A stretch of 63,111 nt of DNA from an uncultured Rhodocyclaceae bacterium (lineage in GTDB: Bacteria; Pseudomonadota; Gammaproteobacteria; Burkholderiales; Rhodocyclaceae). Below the pieces are notes generated by a model. That model made no database searches, was not told where the DNA came from, and saw only the letters and a list, made by a program, of their open reading frames with translations. Position 1 is the first letter of the stretch. Every line of letters begins with the position of its first letter. Of this stretch, positions 32,802 through 41,590 are shown in pieces. The DNA lies in assembly GCA_934271525.1 (NCBI GenBank), contig CAKQRL010000012.1, forward strand, positions 1 to 63,111, written 5' to 3'. A program made the translations under genes and the position numbers.

Positions 32802-34577
32802 TTATAATCCTTTTAAAAGTTTAAAATAAGGTTCAATTTGGGCATTTTTAAATTTTTCTTTAAATATATAATGCCCATTTTTTTGCATTTCAAAATGGGA
32901 TGATTTAAAATAATTTTGCAGTGCATTTTGAATTAAGAAACGTTTTATTTTTTTATCAAAAATTGGGCATAATAACTCCGTTCTTAAAAACAAATTGCGC
33001 GGCATCCAGTCGGCACTTGATATATACGTTTTTTCTTTTCCATTGTGGTAAAAATAAATTATTCTTGCGTGTTCCAAATACCGCCCAATAACGCTAATAA
33101 TTTGAATATTCTTTTTCGGTTTTAATAAAGAAGCACCGCGAATAATAAGCCGAATTTTCACCCCGTTTTCTGCCGCATTTTGAAGCGCTTTTATCAACTG
33201 TGTTTCGGTTAGTGCATTGATTTTGGCAATAATTTTTGCCCGTTTGCCTTTTTTGGCAAAGGCTGTTTCTTTTTTTATTAAATATAAAAGTTTTTCGTGT
33301 AGGTTTTTTGGCGAATAATTCAAAACAAATGAATTTTGAATGTTAAACCTATTTTGAAAAAGTTTGTAAATTGTTTTTGTAATTTCTGGTTGGCGCGTGA
33401 TAATTCCGCAATCTATATATTGTTTTGCTGTTTGTTCGTTGTAATTGCCAGTAGCAATATGTGCGATAAAATGGTTTTCACGTTTTATAAGCAATGTTTT
33501 GGCATGTAGTTTGTAACCATTTTTAAAGGCGGATACCAACACATTATTTTGTTTTAAATCGTTGAATAAATAAATATTATCGCGCTCATCTTGGCGTGCT
33601 AATAATTCAATAAAAACGTGAACCTTTTTGCCATTTTTGGCGGCGTTTTTTAAATTTTGAATAAGTTGCGATTTTAAAATCGTGCGGTATAAAGAAATAT
33701 AAATTTCGGATACTTTCTCATCATTTGCCGCCAAAGCTGTTAAACGCAAAATCGCATCAAAATTGTGGTAGGGATGATTCAAAAAAACATCGTGTTTTGG
33801 AAAATCCACAAAAGGCACGGGCAAATTCGCTAAGCTTGGCGATTCAACATTTAAGGCTTTTAAAAAGCCAAAGATTTGTTTCAAAGGCAAAAAAGGCGCA
33901 CGATTTTTGGTTTTTAAAAGAAAAGCATTGGTTTTAAAATTTTTCAAATCACCGTTTGCAAAAATAAGCAAAATTGGTTGTTGTTTTTTTAAATAAAGTT
34001 TTTCAAAATTTTCTAAATCAAAAGGAATTGGAATATTCAACAACATATTTTCAACAACAAAAAATAGTGTGGTATTTTTGTTAAATGCAGTGATTAAATC
34101 TGTTAAAAAAACAATGTGCGAATCAATATTTAAAAAAAACGGAATATCCCTTGGCATTGCCACCAATTTTTGATTATCCAACAAAACATACAAGCAATTG
34201 TTTTCAAAAGGAAAATTTTCTTCAAAATCAACGCCATTTTTTAAAAGCGCTTCAATTTTTTCTTTAAAAAAAGCGGCACATTGTGGATTGTTGGCAATGG
34301 CTTTTGTTTTTAAAATCTGTGGCATTGTTGCAATGGTTTTAAAAAAATAATTTTCTGCCAGCGCATTCATTTTTTGTGCGGCGTTTTTTAATTTTTCTGT
34401 TGGTATTTTTTCTTGCGTTAAACGTGGCAAACGCAAAGCAAAAAATTCTTCCAAAAATGCGCCAAAAATTGCCAAAAAACGCAATTTTTCTGTCAAATCT
34501 GGCGCCAAATTGCAAAAAGTCAAAATGCGCTTGCCAAATCGCAAAACGGCAAAGGCTTGTTTTAAATGATTTTGCAT
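32802..34577 (-). CDS. ppk: polyphosphate kinase, divergent short PPK1
   Basis: 591 residues, about 100 fewer than usual PPK1. The family core is clear: a HDVFLNHPYHNFD segment, YISLYRT, the phosphorylated His358 in LHAKTLLI, ATGNYNEQTA, and the closing ISSADWMPRN block. The N-terminus reads FLAIFGAFLEEFFALR where most PPK1s have F-L-A-I-F-S-S-N-L-D-E-F-F, so the Asn that contacts adenine is missing. The region is richer in Lys/Asn/Phe codons than neighbours. The enzyme may be active but relaxed or degenerate. Confidence 0.85.
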   Translation of the reverse strand: MQNHLKQAFAVLRFGKRILTFCNLAPDLTEKLRFLAIFGAFLEEFFALRLPRLTQEKIPTEKLKNAAQKMNALAENYFFKTIATMPQILKTKAIANNPQCAAFFKEKIEALLKNGVDFEENFPFENNCLYVLLDNQKLVAMPRDIPFFLNIDSHIVFLTDLITAFNKNTTLFFVVENMLLNIPIPFDLENFEKLYLKKQQPILLIFANGDLKNFKTNAFLLKTKNRAPFLPLKQIFGFLKALNVESPSLANLPVPFVDFPKHDVFLNHPYHNFDAILRLTALAANDEKVSEIYISLYRTILKSQLIQNLKNAAKNGKKVHVFIELLARQDERDNIYLFNDLKQNNVLVSAFKNGYKLHAKTLLIKRENHFIAHIATGNYNEQTAKQYIDCGIITRQPEITKTIYKLFQNRFNIQNSFVLNYSPKNLHEKLLYLIKKETAFAKKGKRAKIIAKINALTETQLIKALQNAAENGVKIRLIIRGASLLKPKKNIQIISVIGRYLEHARIIYFYHNGKEKTYISSADWMPRNLFLRTELLCPIFDKKIKRFLIQNALQNYFKSSHFEMQKNGHYIFKEKFKNAQIEPYFKLLKGL

Positions 34578-34605
34578 TGTTTAAACAAAAATACGTGTTT
34601 ATAAT
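34577..34605 (+). promoter_or_regulatory. probable promoter for minC
   Basis: A perfect -10 TATAAT at 34600-34605 lies 17 nt after TTGTTT (34577-34582, weak -35) and 33 nt before the minC GTG. The gene upstream is divergent (ppk), so a promoter is required here. Confidence 0.5.
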
Positions 34606-34638
34606 GCGCGTATTTTACTTTTTAAGAGACTTTTTTTC

Positions 34639-35391
34639 GTGGCAAAAGCAGATAATTTGCGTTTTAATCCAGTGCGTTTGCACGCTATGCGTGTGCAAAT
34701 TGGCGCTTTAACGGCGGATGCCTTGCAAAAAATGTTGGATAATTTAGCCGATTTTTTTAAAGGCGAAAAAATTATTTTGGATTTTTGTAACGAGCCTATT
34801 GTTGAATTTTCCCAAATTCATCAAATGTTTTCTTCTATTGGTGTGGCGGTTTTGGGGGTTTCTGGCGTTTTGGATAATGACCAAAAAATTGTGCAAGCCG
34901 CCAATTTACCTGTTTTTGCTGATAATGATTTTGTGCGTGCAGAACGTCATTTGCCACCAACACCTCTTTTGAATAACCCTGAAATAAAACAAGCAGAAAC
35001 TGCGCCTGAACCTGCAAACGATGTGGCAGGTTATGACGCAAACGCCAACGAACACAATGTTTTGCTTGTTGAAGCGCCCGTTCGCTCTGGCATGGAATAT
35101 TACGGCACGGGTGATGTGGTGGTTTTGGGGCGTGTTCACGCGGGGGCGCAAATTTTTGCCGAAGGCAATATTTTTGTGTGCGGCGTTTTAAAAGGCAAAG
35201 TGATGGCAGGCGGGGCAGAAAATAAAAAAGCGCGCATTTTTACAGCCGATATGCAAGCGGAGTTGGTCTCCATTGCTGGCGTTTTCCAAAAATTTGAAAA
35301 CGGCGTGGATGCAAAACTGCGCGGCAAACCTGTTTGTATTTCTTTGGAAACGGATGGGCAGTTGGAGTGGTTAAAAATTGAATTGCTCTAA
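34639..35391 (+). CDS. minC: septum site-determining protein MinC
   Basis: 250-residue inhibitor of FtsZ ring assembly. The N-terminal domain is followed by a linker (about 95-145, Pro/Glu/Ala-rich) and the C-terminal beta-helix with YYGTGDVVVLGRVHAGAQIFAEGNI and VCGVLKGKVMAGG, which binds MinD. GTG at 34639 is the start. It begins the minC-minD-minE operon, with minD 37 nt downstream. Confidence 0.93.
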   Translation: MAKADNLRFNPVRLHAMRVQIGALTADALQKMLDNLADFFKGEKIILDFCNEPIVEFSQIHQMFSSIGVAVLGVSGVLDNDQKIVQAANLPVFADNDFVRAERHLPPTPLLNNPEIKQAETAPEPANDVAGYDANANEHNVLLVEAPVRSGMEYYGTGDVVVLGRVHAGAQIFAEGNIFVCGVLKGKVMAGGAENKKARIFTADMQAELVSIAGVFQKFENGVDAKLRGKPVCISLETDGQLEWLKIELL

Positions 35392-35428
35392 TTTGTTGTT
35401 TTTTTAACTTTGTTTAGGACTTGATAAT

Positions 35429-36244
35429 ATGGCAAAAGTAGTGGTAGTCACCTCCGGCAAGGGCGGCGTTGGCAAAACAACGACCAGTGCCAGTTTTGCA
35501 ACAGGGCTGGCAATGCGTGGGCACAAAACCGTGGTTATTGATTTTGACGTTGGCTTGCGCAATTTGGATTTGATTATGGGTTGCGAGCGCCGCGTGGTGT
35601 ATGACTTTGTAAATGTTATTCACGGCGAGGCAACGCTCTCGCAAGCATTGATTAAAGACAAACATTCGGATTATGAATTGTTTGTTTTGCCTGCTTCCCA
35701 AACGCGCGACAAAGACGCGCTAACCGAAGAAGGCGTGGAAAAGGTTATCAAAGATTTAAAAGCGATGGATTTTGAATACATCGTTTGCGATTCGCCCGCC
35801 GGCATTGAACACGGCGCGGTGATGGCTTTAACCTTTGCCGATGAAGCCATTGTGACGACCAACCCGGAGATTTCATCGGTGCGCGATTCAGACCGCATTT
35901 TGGGTATTTTGCAATCCAAATCTCGCCGCGCAATTAACGGTGGAACGGTGAAGGAACATTTGCTTATTACGCGTTATAACCCCAACCGTGTGGAAGCAGG
36001 GGAGATGCTTTCCTACCAAGATATTGAAGAGATTTTGCACGTGCCAATTATCGGTGTTATTCCAGAATCCGAGGACGTTTTGCAAGCTTCCAACCAAGGC
36101 AGCCCCGTTATTTTCCAAGAAGAAACTGACGCGGCCAAGGCGTATGGCGATGTGGTGGATCGTTTTTTGGGTGAGGATTTACCGCTGCGTTTTGTTCAGC
36201 CGGTTTCCGTTGGTTTTTTCAAGCGCCTTTTTGGGAGAAAATAA
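35429..36244 (+). CDS. minD: septum site-determining protein MinD
   Basis: 271-residue membrane-associated ATPase. Deviant Walker A GKGGVGKTT at residues 10-18, IDFDVGLRNLDLIMG, and CDSPAGIE are present. The C-terminal amphipathic membrane-targeting helix reads FFKRLFGRK. It recruits MinC and oscillates with MinE. The ATG is preceded by TTAGGAC. Start and length match the family. Confidence 0.97.
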   Translation: MAKVVVVTSGKGGVGKTTTSASFATGLAMRGHKTVVIDFDVGLRNLDLIMGCERRVVYDFVNVIHGEATLSQALIKDKHSDYELFVLPASQTRDKDALTEEGVEKVIKDLKAMDFEYIVCDSPAGIEHGAVMALTFADEAIVTTNPEISSVRDSDRILGILQSKSRRAINGGTVKEHLLITRYNPNRVEAGEMLSYQDIEEILHVPIIGVIPESEDVLQASNQGSPVIFQEETDAAKAYGDVVDRFLGEDLPLRFVQPVSVGFFKRLFGRK

Positions 36245-36499
36245 ATGTCCTCTCTCATTGATTTGTTATTTGGTAAGAAAAAAAGAACGGCAAACATTGC
36301 CAAGCAACGTTTGCAGGTGATTATTGCCCACGAGCAAGAAAATGCAACTATCCCGCATTTTATGCCGCAAATGCGCGAGGAAATTATTCAAGTAATTGAA
36401 AAATACCTCCCGCAAATTGAAAAGAACAAAATTAAAATTGTCCAAGAGGTGAAGGATAATTTGAATATTGTGGAAGTTTCTATTCCACTTGAAAAATAA
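36245..36499 (+). CDS. minE: cell division topological specificity factor MinE
   Basis: 84 residues. The N-terminal amphipathic segment (MSSLIDLLFGKKKRTA), the anti-MinCD helix IAKQRLQVIIAHE and a C-terminal dimerisation domain ending VSIPLEK are all recognisable. It starts directly after the minD stop codon. It drives the pole-to-pole MinD oscillation. Confidence 0.95.
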   Translation: MSSLIDLLFGKKKRTANIAKQRLQVIIAHEQENATIPHFMPQMREEIIQVIEKYLPQIEKNKIKIVQEVKDNLNIVEVSIPLEK

Positions 36500-36507
36500 A
36501 CAGATTT

Positions 36508-36556
36508 CCACGGTAAACAATTATTTTTTTTCAAAAAATATAATGGTTTACCGTGG
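36508..36556. repeat. CCACGG palindromic element, full copy (49 nt)
   Basis: Arms CCACGGTAAAC (36508-36518) and GTTTACCGTGG (36546-36556) are fully complementary. It ends the min operon, 9 nt after minE. Confidence 0.93.
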
Positions 36557-36592
36557 ATTTGTTTAAATATTTTCCACAACCTTTTTGTGTGT

Positions 36593-36721
36593 ATTAAAAG
36601 AAACTCTTTTTTTGTGGATGCTTTTAAAAATAAAGTTTTTAAAGGTAATCCTGCGGTGCTTTGTGTTTTGGAAAAACATTTAAATAATGATTTAAAACAA
36701 AATTTATCTGACAGTGCTTGA
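36593..36721 (+). pseudogene. N-terminal remnant of a PhzF-family isomerase gene
   Basis: The stretch reads FFVDAFKNKVFKGNPAVLCV and ends L-S-D-S-A-stop at 36719-36721. PhzF proteins begin with the pattern VDAF-x-x-x-x-F-x-GNPAAV. About 43 codons remain of a normal 260-300, with no continuation and no clear start codon. It lies between two palindromic elements in a 459-nt gap, so it is probably a decayed gene with its remainder deleted. Confidence 0.65.
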
Positions 36722-36740
36722 TGCGCAATCAACTATTTTT

Positions 36741-36757
36741 AAATGATAATCATTAAA
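36741..36757. promoter_or_regulatory. Fur-box-like palindrome
   Basis: AATGATAATCATTA (36742-36755) matches 14 consecutive central positions of the 19-base Fur consensus. The nearest downstream gene is the amino acid transporter, separated by a palindromic element, so no regulated gene is evident. It may be a relic belonging to the lost gene. Confidence 0.35.
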
Positions 36758-36794
36758 CATTTTTAATTTTAAATTTTAAATTTATTTAAAAAAT

Positions 36795-36843
36795 CCACGG
36801 TCAACTTAAAAAAATTTTCAAAAAAAATTTTTGTTGACCGTGG
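36795..36843. repeat. CCACGG palindromic element, full copy (49 nt)
   Basis: Arms CCACGGTCAAC (36795-36805) and GTTGACCGTGG (36833-36843) are fully complementary, flanked by AAAAAAT and ATTTTTTT. It precedes the ABC transporter operon. Confidence 0.93.
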
Positions 36844-36958
36844 ATTTTTTTGATTCGCTTTTTTAAATTCCAAAACGGGTTTTTAAAACGCTTTTTTTGC
36901 GCTTCAATTTAAAAAAAATTGCCTTACTATGCCGATTTTTGTATCCATAAAGGAAAAA

Positions 36959-37725
36959 ATGAAGCGATTGTTGTTGGGCATTTTGCCTTTTTTCTTGGCT
37001 TTGCAAGTTCAATCCGAAATCATTCAAGTTGGCACAGGCAACACGTATAAGCCTTTCACCTATGTGAATGAAAAAAATCAAGCCGTAGGCTTTGACATTG
37101 ATTTATTAAAAATTCTGCAAAAGCACGATGCAAGTTTGGAATTTCATTTTCAACCTTTGCCATTTACCGCGCTTTTTGTGGGGTTGGACAGCGGCAAGTT
37201 TGATATGCTCGCCCACCAAATTGCCAAAACAAAAGAACGTGAAGAAAAATACATTTTCAGCGATTTTCCTTATTTCAATGTTTTTTTGAATTTTATTGTG
37301 GCAGAAGGCGCCAAAGTTCAAGGTTTTGAAGATTTAAAAAACGCCAAAATCGGCGCGGTGGTGGGTTCCAACCAAGCTTTGCGCATTGAAGAATGGGCAA
37401 AAAAGAATGCGCATTTGAATGTCAAAGTTGTTATTTTAAAAATTACGGCGCGCAGTTGCTGGCGCTTGCCAACAAACAAGTGGATGCTTTGTTGGATAAC
37501 CCAATTGTGGCAAAAGATTATGCTGATGCGCAGGGCGTAAAAATTCAAGTTACAGATTTAACGGTGCAAAAAACGCAGATTTTTTTCGTTTTTCCCAAAA
37601 ACAAAGTGGCTTTGAAAGATAAAGTTTCCAATGCCTTACAAAAAGCGCGTGCCGCTGGCGAATTAAAGGTTTTGAGTGAAAAATACTTCAACCAAGATTA
37701 CACCCAACAGGAGCAACAACAATGA
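36959..37725 (+). pseudogene. polar amino acid ABC transporter binding protein, frameshifted
   Basis: The frame from ATG 36959 (AAGGAAAAA site) has a signal peptide (MKRLLLGILPFFLALQVQS) and the periplasmic binding protein type 2 fold, with NTYKPFTYVNEKNQAVGFD and DMLAHQIAKTKEREEKY. Near 37425-37436 it shifts by -1: the family continuation YFKNYGAQLLALANKQVDAL is in the next frame and runs to the stop at 37725. One inserted base would restore about 255 residues. It is a paralogue of the next gene, so loss may be tolerated. A sequencing error is equally possible. Confidence 0.75.
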
Positions 37726-38474
37726 AATTTTTACAATTCTTTTTGCTTGTTTTATTCAACATTCATTTTGCTTATGCTTTGGATATCCATGTTGGCAGCG
37801 AAAATGCTTACAAACCTTTTGCCTATTTGGATGAAAAGGGCGCGCCAACTGGTTTTGATAACGAAGCGGTGAAAATTGTGGCGGCTTATATTCCGCAAGC
37901 AAAAGTCAAATTTTCATCGCTAACGTGGAATGCCATTTTTTCAGGTTTGGATAGCGGCAAATTTGATGTGGTTGCCAACCAAATTGCCAAAACAAAAGAG
38001 CGTGAAGAAAAATATCTTTTTTCCAAGGAACCTTATTTTTATGGCGTGAGCGCTTTGATTTTGGGTAAAGATGAAAAAATCAAAGATTTTTCATCGTTAA
38101 ATGGACAAAAAATCGGCGCCACAGTGGGTTCCAATCACGCCAAAAATTTAGAAAATTACAAAGCCAATCATCCCGAAGCCACTTTTGAAATTGTGTATTA
38201 CAAAACCTCGCCCGCATTGGTTGCGGATTTGGCAAATGGGCGCTTATCTGCCATTATCAACGACCCCATTTCAACCTTGGATTTTGCCAAAGCCCAAAAT
38301 GTTCAGGTTTATCCAACGGATGTGGTTTTGGAAAAAACGCCCATTTATTTTGTTTTTAGAAAAGATTCTGCCCATTTGCTTCAAGTTTTTGATCAAGCGC
38401 TGGAACAAGCTTTAAAAGACGGCAAAATTTCCGAATTATCGGTGCGCTATTTTGGCAAAGATTTCAGCCGATGA
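37722..38474 (+). CDS. polar amino acid ABC transporter substrate-binding protein
   Basis: 250 residues: signal peptide (about 1-19, ending AYA), then a solute-binding domain of the TcyJ/FliY (cystine) or generic polar amino acid group. Shared landmarks with the preceding paralogue include GSENAYKPFAYLDEKGAPTG and NQIAKTKEREEKYLFS. It overlaps the preceding stop by 4 nt and is followed after 31 nt by the permease. Ligand is not determinable; cystine or a polar amino acid is the family expectation. Confidence 0.88.
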   Translation: MKFLQFFLLVLFNIHFAYALDIHVGSENAYKPFAYLDEKGAPTGFDNEAVKIVAAYIPQAKVKFSSLTWNAIFSGLDSGKFDVVANQIAKTKEREEKYLFSKEPYFYGVSALILGKDEKIKDFSSLNGQKIGATVGSNHAKNLENYKANHPEATFEIVYYKTSPALVADLANGRLSAIINDPISTLDFAKAQNVQVYPTDVVLEKTPIYFVFRKDSAHLLQVFDQALEQALKDGKISELSVRYFGKDFSR

Positions 38475-38505
38475 AAATGAACAACGCATAAGATAGAGTT
38501 GCACA

Positions 38506-39201
38506 ATGTTTGATACCGCTTACTTTTTGGATACTTTTTCCCGTTTGATTCCGGGCGTGCCGCTGACTTTTTTTTTGGCGACATTGTCTTATTTGGTCGG
38601 CGGCATCATCGGTTTTTTAATGGCTTTGGTGCGGCTTTATCAAGTGCGTTTTTTCTCACAATGCGTGGTGGTTTATGTTTCTTTTTTCCGCGGCACGCCA
38701 CTTTTGGTGCAACTTTTTATGTTTTATTACGGCATTCCCATTTTTTTAAAATCTTTGGGTTTGCAATTTAATTTTGCGCTGCTTGATGCCATTTATTATG
38801 CGTTGGTGATTTTTTCCCTTTACGCCAGTGCCTATTTGGCAGATATTTTCCGCTCGGCTTTGCTTGCCGTAGATAAAGGTCAAAAAGAAGCAGCACTAAG
38901 CGTTGGAATGACCAGTTTTCAAGCCTTAAAACGTATTATTTTGCCGCAAGCTTTGATGATTACGCTGCCCAATTTGTTGAATTTTTTTATTATTCAAATT
39001 AAAAATACGGCGTTGGCTTCAATCATCACTGTGGCTGATTTAATGGGTTTGGCGGATATTGAATCGGGCAGAAGTTCCAAATTTTTGGAAGTTTATTTGA
39101 TGGCAGCGCTCTTGTATTGGGCAATGTGCTTATTTTTAGAAGGTGTTTTTACTTTATTTGAAAAACGATTTTCTAAATTTAGAAAGGCATACAATGCTTA
39201 A
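38506..39201 (+). CDS. amino acid ABC transporter permease (HisM family)
   Basis: 231 residues with five or so hydrophobic segments. FRGTPLLVQLFMFYYG and the EAA loop (KGQKEAALSVGMTSFQALKRIILPQA) are typical of polar amino acid permeases such as TcyL. It acts as a homodimer with the ATPase encoded next. It overlaps the ATPase gene by 8 nt. Confidence 0.92.
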   Translation: MFDTAYFLDTFSRLIPGVPLTFFLATLSYLVGGIIGFLMALVRLYQVRFFSQCVVVYVSFFRGTPLLVQLFMFYYGIPIFLKSLGLQFNFALLDAIYYALVIFSLYASAYLADIFRSALLAVDKGQKEAALSVGMTSFQALKRIILPQALMITLPNLLNFFIIQIKNTALASIITVADLMGLADIESGRSSKFLEVYLMAALLYWAMCLFLEGVFTLFEKRFSKFRKAYNA

Positions 39202-39937
39202 AATAAATCATTTAAATAAAAATGTTGGCAAAAAAACAATTTTAAAAAACATTCATCTCAACATTGATGATGGCGAAATTGTGGCTTTAATTGGTCCTTC
39301 TGGTGCGGGAAAATCCACTTTATTGCGCGCAATTAATTTATTAGAAAAACCACAAACGGGCGAAATTCAAATTGATGATATTCATTTGAATTATGCGCAT
39401 TTTAATCACCACGAGGCTTTAAAATTGCGCCAAAAAACAGCCATGGTTTTTCAACATTACAATTTGTTTATCAACAAAAATGTTTTGGAAAATATCGCCG
39501 AAGCCTTAATTGTGGTTCAAAAAATAGAAAAACAAAAAGCTTTTGAAATTGCAAAATATCATTTGGAAAAAGTCGGTTTAATCAACACCAGCGCTTACCC
39601 TTTTGAATTAAGCGGCGGGCAAGCGCAACGCGTGGGCATTGCGCGCGCCTTGGCTTTGAACCCTAGCATTATGTTGTTGGATGAACCCACATCCGCATTG
39701 GATCCAGAATTGGTGGGCGAAGTTTTGGAAACCATCCGCGCCATTCAAAATAAAACCATGTTGTTGGTCACGCACGAATTAAAATTCGCGCGCGCCTTGG
39801 CGCACAAAATTATTTTTATGAATGAGGGCGAAATTATTGAAGAAGCCCAAACCGAAGATTTTTTCACACATCCCAAACACGAGCGCACCCGAATTTTTTT
39901 AAATAAATTAAATGTTTTTGAAGATTTTACAATTTAA
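39194..39937 (+). CDS. amino acid ABC transporter ATP-binding protein (GlnQ-type)
   Basis: 247 residues. Walker A GPSGAGKST, the Q-loop MVFQHYNLF, signature LSGGQAQRVGIARAL and Walker B IMLLDEPTSALDPE are complete. The ATG at 39194 lies within the end of the permease gene; longer frames upstream overlap it without similarity. It completes a binding protein-permease-ATPase importer. Confidence 0.93.
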   Translation: MLKINHLNKNVGKKTILKNIHLNIDDGEIVALIGPSGAGKSTLLRAINLLEKPQTGEIQIDDIHLNYAHFNHHEALKLRQKTAMVFQHYNLFINKNVLENIAEALIVVQKIEKQKAFEIAKYHLEKVGLINTSAYPFELSGGQAQRVGIARALALNPSIMLLDEPTSALDPELVGEVLETIRAIQNKTMLLVTHELKFARALAHKIIFMNEGEIIEEAQTEDFFTHPKHERTRIFLNKLNVFEDFTI

Positions 39938-39978
39938 ATAATTTAAATTATTTAAATTTTATTTTTAAATAAAAAAAT

Positions 39979-40027
39979 CCACGGTCAACATTCAAAAAAT
40001 TTCAAAATTTTTTTGTGTTGACCGTGG
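39979..40027. repeat. CCACGG palindromic element, full copy (49 nt)
   Basis: Arms CCACGGTCAAC (39979-39989) and GTTGACCGTGG (40017-40027) are fully complementary, flanked by AAAAAAAT and ATTTTTTTTATT. This copy would make a good intrinsic terminator for the transporter operon. Confidence 0.93.
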
Positions 40028-40111
40028 ATTTTTTTTATTTTTTTATTTATTGAAAATTTATTTTGAAAAAACACCATTTCATTGCTTCTTTTGTGGAATG
40101 TTTTTTGATTA

Positions 40112-40117
40112 TATAAT
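40112..40117 (+). promoter_or_regulatory. possible -10 element of the ychF promoter
   Basis: TATAAT lies 29 nt before the ychF ATG and downstream of the terminator-like element. The best -35 candidates (TTGTGG at 40091, or TTTTGT at 40089) are weak. Confidence 0.35.
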
Positions 40118-40146
40118 CGCGCTTTTGATTCAAAAAGGATAACAAA

Positions 40147-41238
40147 ATGGCTTTGCAGTGCGGCATTGTGGGCTTGCCCAATGTGGGAAAATCAACGCTT
40201 TTTAACGCTTTAACCCGCGCGGGCATTGCCGCGGAAAATTACCCATTTTGCACCATTGACCCAAATGTGGGCATTGTGGAAGTGCCCGATTTGCGCTTGA
40301 ATGATTTGGCAAAAATTGTGCAACCCGAACGCATTGTGCCCGCCACCGTTGAGTTTGTGGATATTGCGGGTTTGGTCAAAGGCGCTTCAAAAGGCGAAGG
40401 TTTGGGCAATCAATTTTTGGCGAATATTCGCGAAACCGATGCCATCATCCACGTGGTGCGCTGTTTTGAAAATGACAACGTGGTGCATGTTTCGGGCGGC
40501 GTGGATCCGCTGCGCGATATTGAAGTGATTGACACCGAACTTGCCTTGGCAGACTTGGCAACGGTTGAAAAAGCGCTCAATCGTTATAAAAAACCCGCAC
40601 AAGCGGGCGACAAAGAAGCCAAAGCCAAGGTGATTGTTTTGGAAAAATGCTTTGCGGCTTTGAATGAAGCACGCGCCGTGCGCAGTTTGGATTTTTCAAA
40701 AGAAGAAAAAGCGCTTTTAAAACCTTTTTGTTTGATTACCCAAAAACCTGTTTTGTATGCCGCAAATGTTGATGAAAATGGCTTTGAAAACAATGCATTA
40801 TTAAACAAAGTTCAAGAAAAAGCAAAACTTGAAAAAGCGCTGGTTGTGCCCATTTGCGCCTCCATTGAAGCCGAAATTTTGGCTTTGGATGAAGCGGACA
40901 AAGCGGAATTTTTGGATTCTTTGGGTTTGAAAGAACCCGGCTTAAACCGCTTGATTCGTGCGGCTTATGATTTGCTTGGCTTACAAACCTATTTTACCGC
41001 GGGCATTAAGGAAGTTCGCGCTTGGACTATTCAAAAAGGCGCCACTGCGCCACAAGCGGCAGGCGTTATTCATTCCGATTTTGAGCGTGGTTTTATCCGT
41101 GCGCAAACCATTGCTTTTGATGATTTTGTGCGTTTTAAGGGCGAAGCTGGTGCCAAAGAATCCGGCAAACTGCGCTCAGAAGGCAAAGATTACATTGTGC
41201 AAGATGGCGATGTGTTGAATTTTTTATTCAACGTTTAG
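40147..41238 (+). CDS. ychF: redox-regulated ATPase YchF
   Basis: 363-residue Obg-related P-loop protein that prefers ATP and binds ribosomes. GLPNVGKSTLFNALT at residues 8-22, NYPFCTIDPN, the DIAGLVKGAS G3 region and the C-terminal TGS domain (VRAWTIQKGATAPQAAGVIHSDFERGF) are present. AAAAAGGATAACAAA precedes the ATG. It is a single-gene transcript bounded by palindromic elements on both sides. Confidence 0.96.
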   Translation: MALQCGIVGLPNVGKSTLFNALTRAGIAAENYPFCTIDPNVGIVEVPDLRLNDLAKIVQPERIVPATVEFVDIAGLVKGASKGEGLGNQFLANIRETDAIIHVVRCFENDNVVHVSGGVDPLRDIEVIDTELALADLATVEKALNRYKKPAQAGDKEAKAKVIVLEKCFAALNEARAVRSLDFSKEEKALLKPFCLITQKPVLYAANVDENGFENNALLNKVQEKAKLEKALVVPICASIEAEILALDEADKAEFLDSLGLKEPGLNRLIRAAYDLLGLQTYFTAGIKEVRAWTIQKGATAPQAAGVIHSDFERGFIRAQTIAFDDFVRFKGEAGAKESGKLRSEGKDYIVQDGDVLNFLFNV

Positions 41239-41252
41239 CTTTTAAAAAAAAT

Positions 41253-41299
41253 CCACGGTCAACCGATTATTTTTTGAAAAAAGTTAGTGTTGACCGTGG
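41253..41299. repeat. CCACGG palindromic element, full copy (47 nt)
   Basis: Arms CCACGGTCAAC (41253-41263) and GTTGACCGTGG (41289-41299) are fully complementary. It lies between ychF and the convergent small gene at 41321. Confidence 0.93.
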
Positions 41300-41320
41300 A
41301 TTTTTTTTATATTTAAAATT

Positions 41321-41590
41321 TTATTTAATTTTATTTTCAATTTGTTTTATTTTTAAATAAAAAATATTGTTGATGGCATTTTGTTCTTCCACAATCGGTT
41401 GCATAATTTTATAAATGATTTTTTGTGCGATTTTTAAAATCAATCCTTTTGCACCGCCCACAGTGATTTTATTGTTTAATGTGATTTGAAAATGGTTTTG
41501 TTCCAAAAAAGAAACCACAAAATCATCAAAAGATTGTAAATCGTCTTTCAATTTTTTTTTTGCTATTTCTTTTTCAATATTAGCAAACAT
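41321..41590 (-). CDS. hypothetical protein, basic and amphipathic
   Basis: 89 residues, rich in Lys, Ile and Asn. It opens with a charged helix-like stretch (ANIEKEIAKKKLKDDLQSFDD) and has a central hydrophobic/basic part (KGLILKIAQKIIYKIMQPIVEEQN). That part faintly resembles the helical lead segment preceding some O-antigen glycosyltransferases and methyltransferases, but I cannot assign it. It overlaps the glycosyltransferase gene by 11 nt, so it is probably coupled to it. Confidence 0.55.
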   Translation of the reverse strand: MFANIEKEIAKKKLKDDLQSFDDFVVSFLEQNHFQITLNNKITVGGAKGLILKIAQKIIYKIMQPIVEEQNAINNIFYLKIKQIENKIK

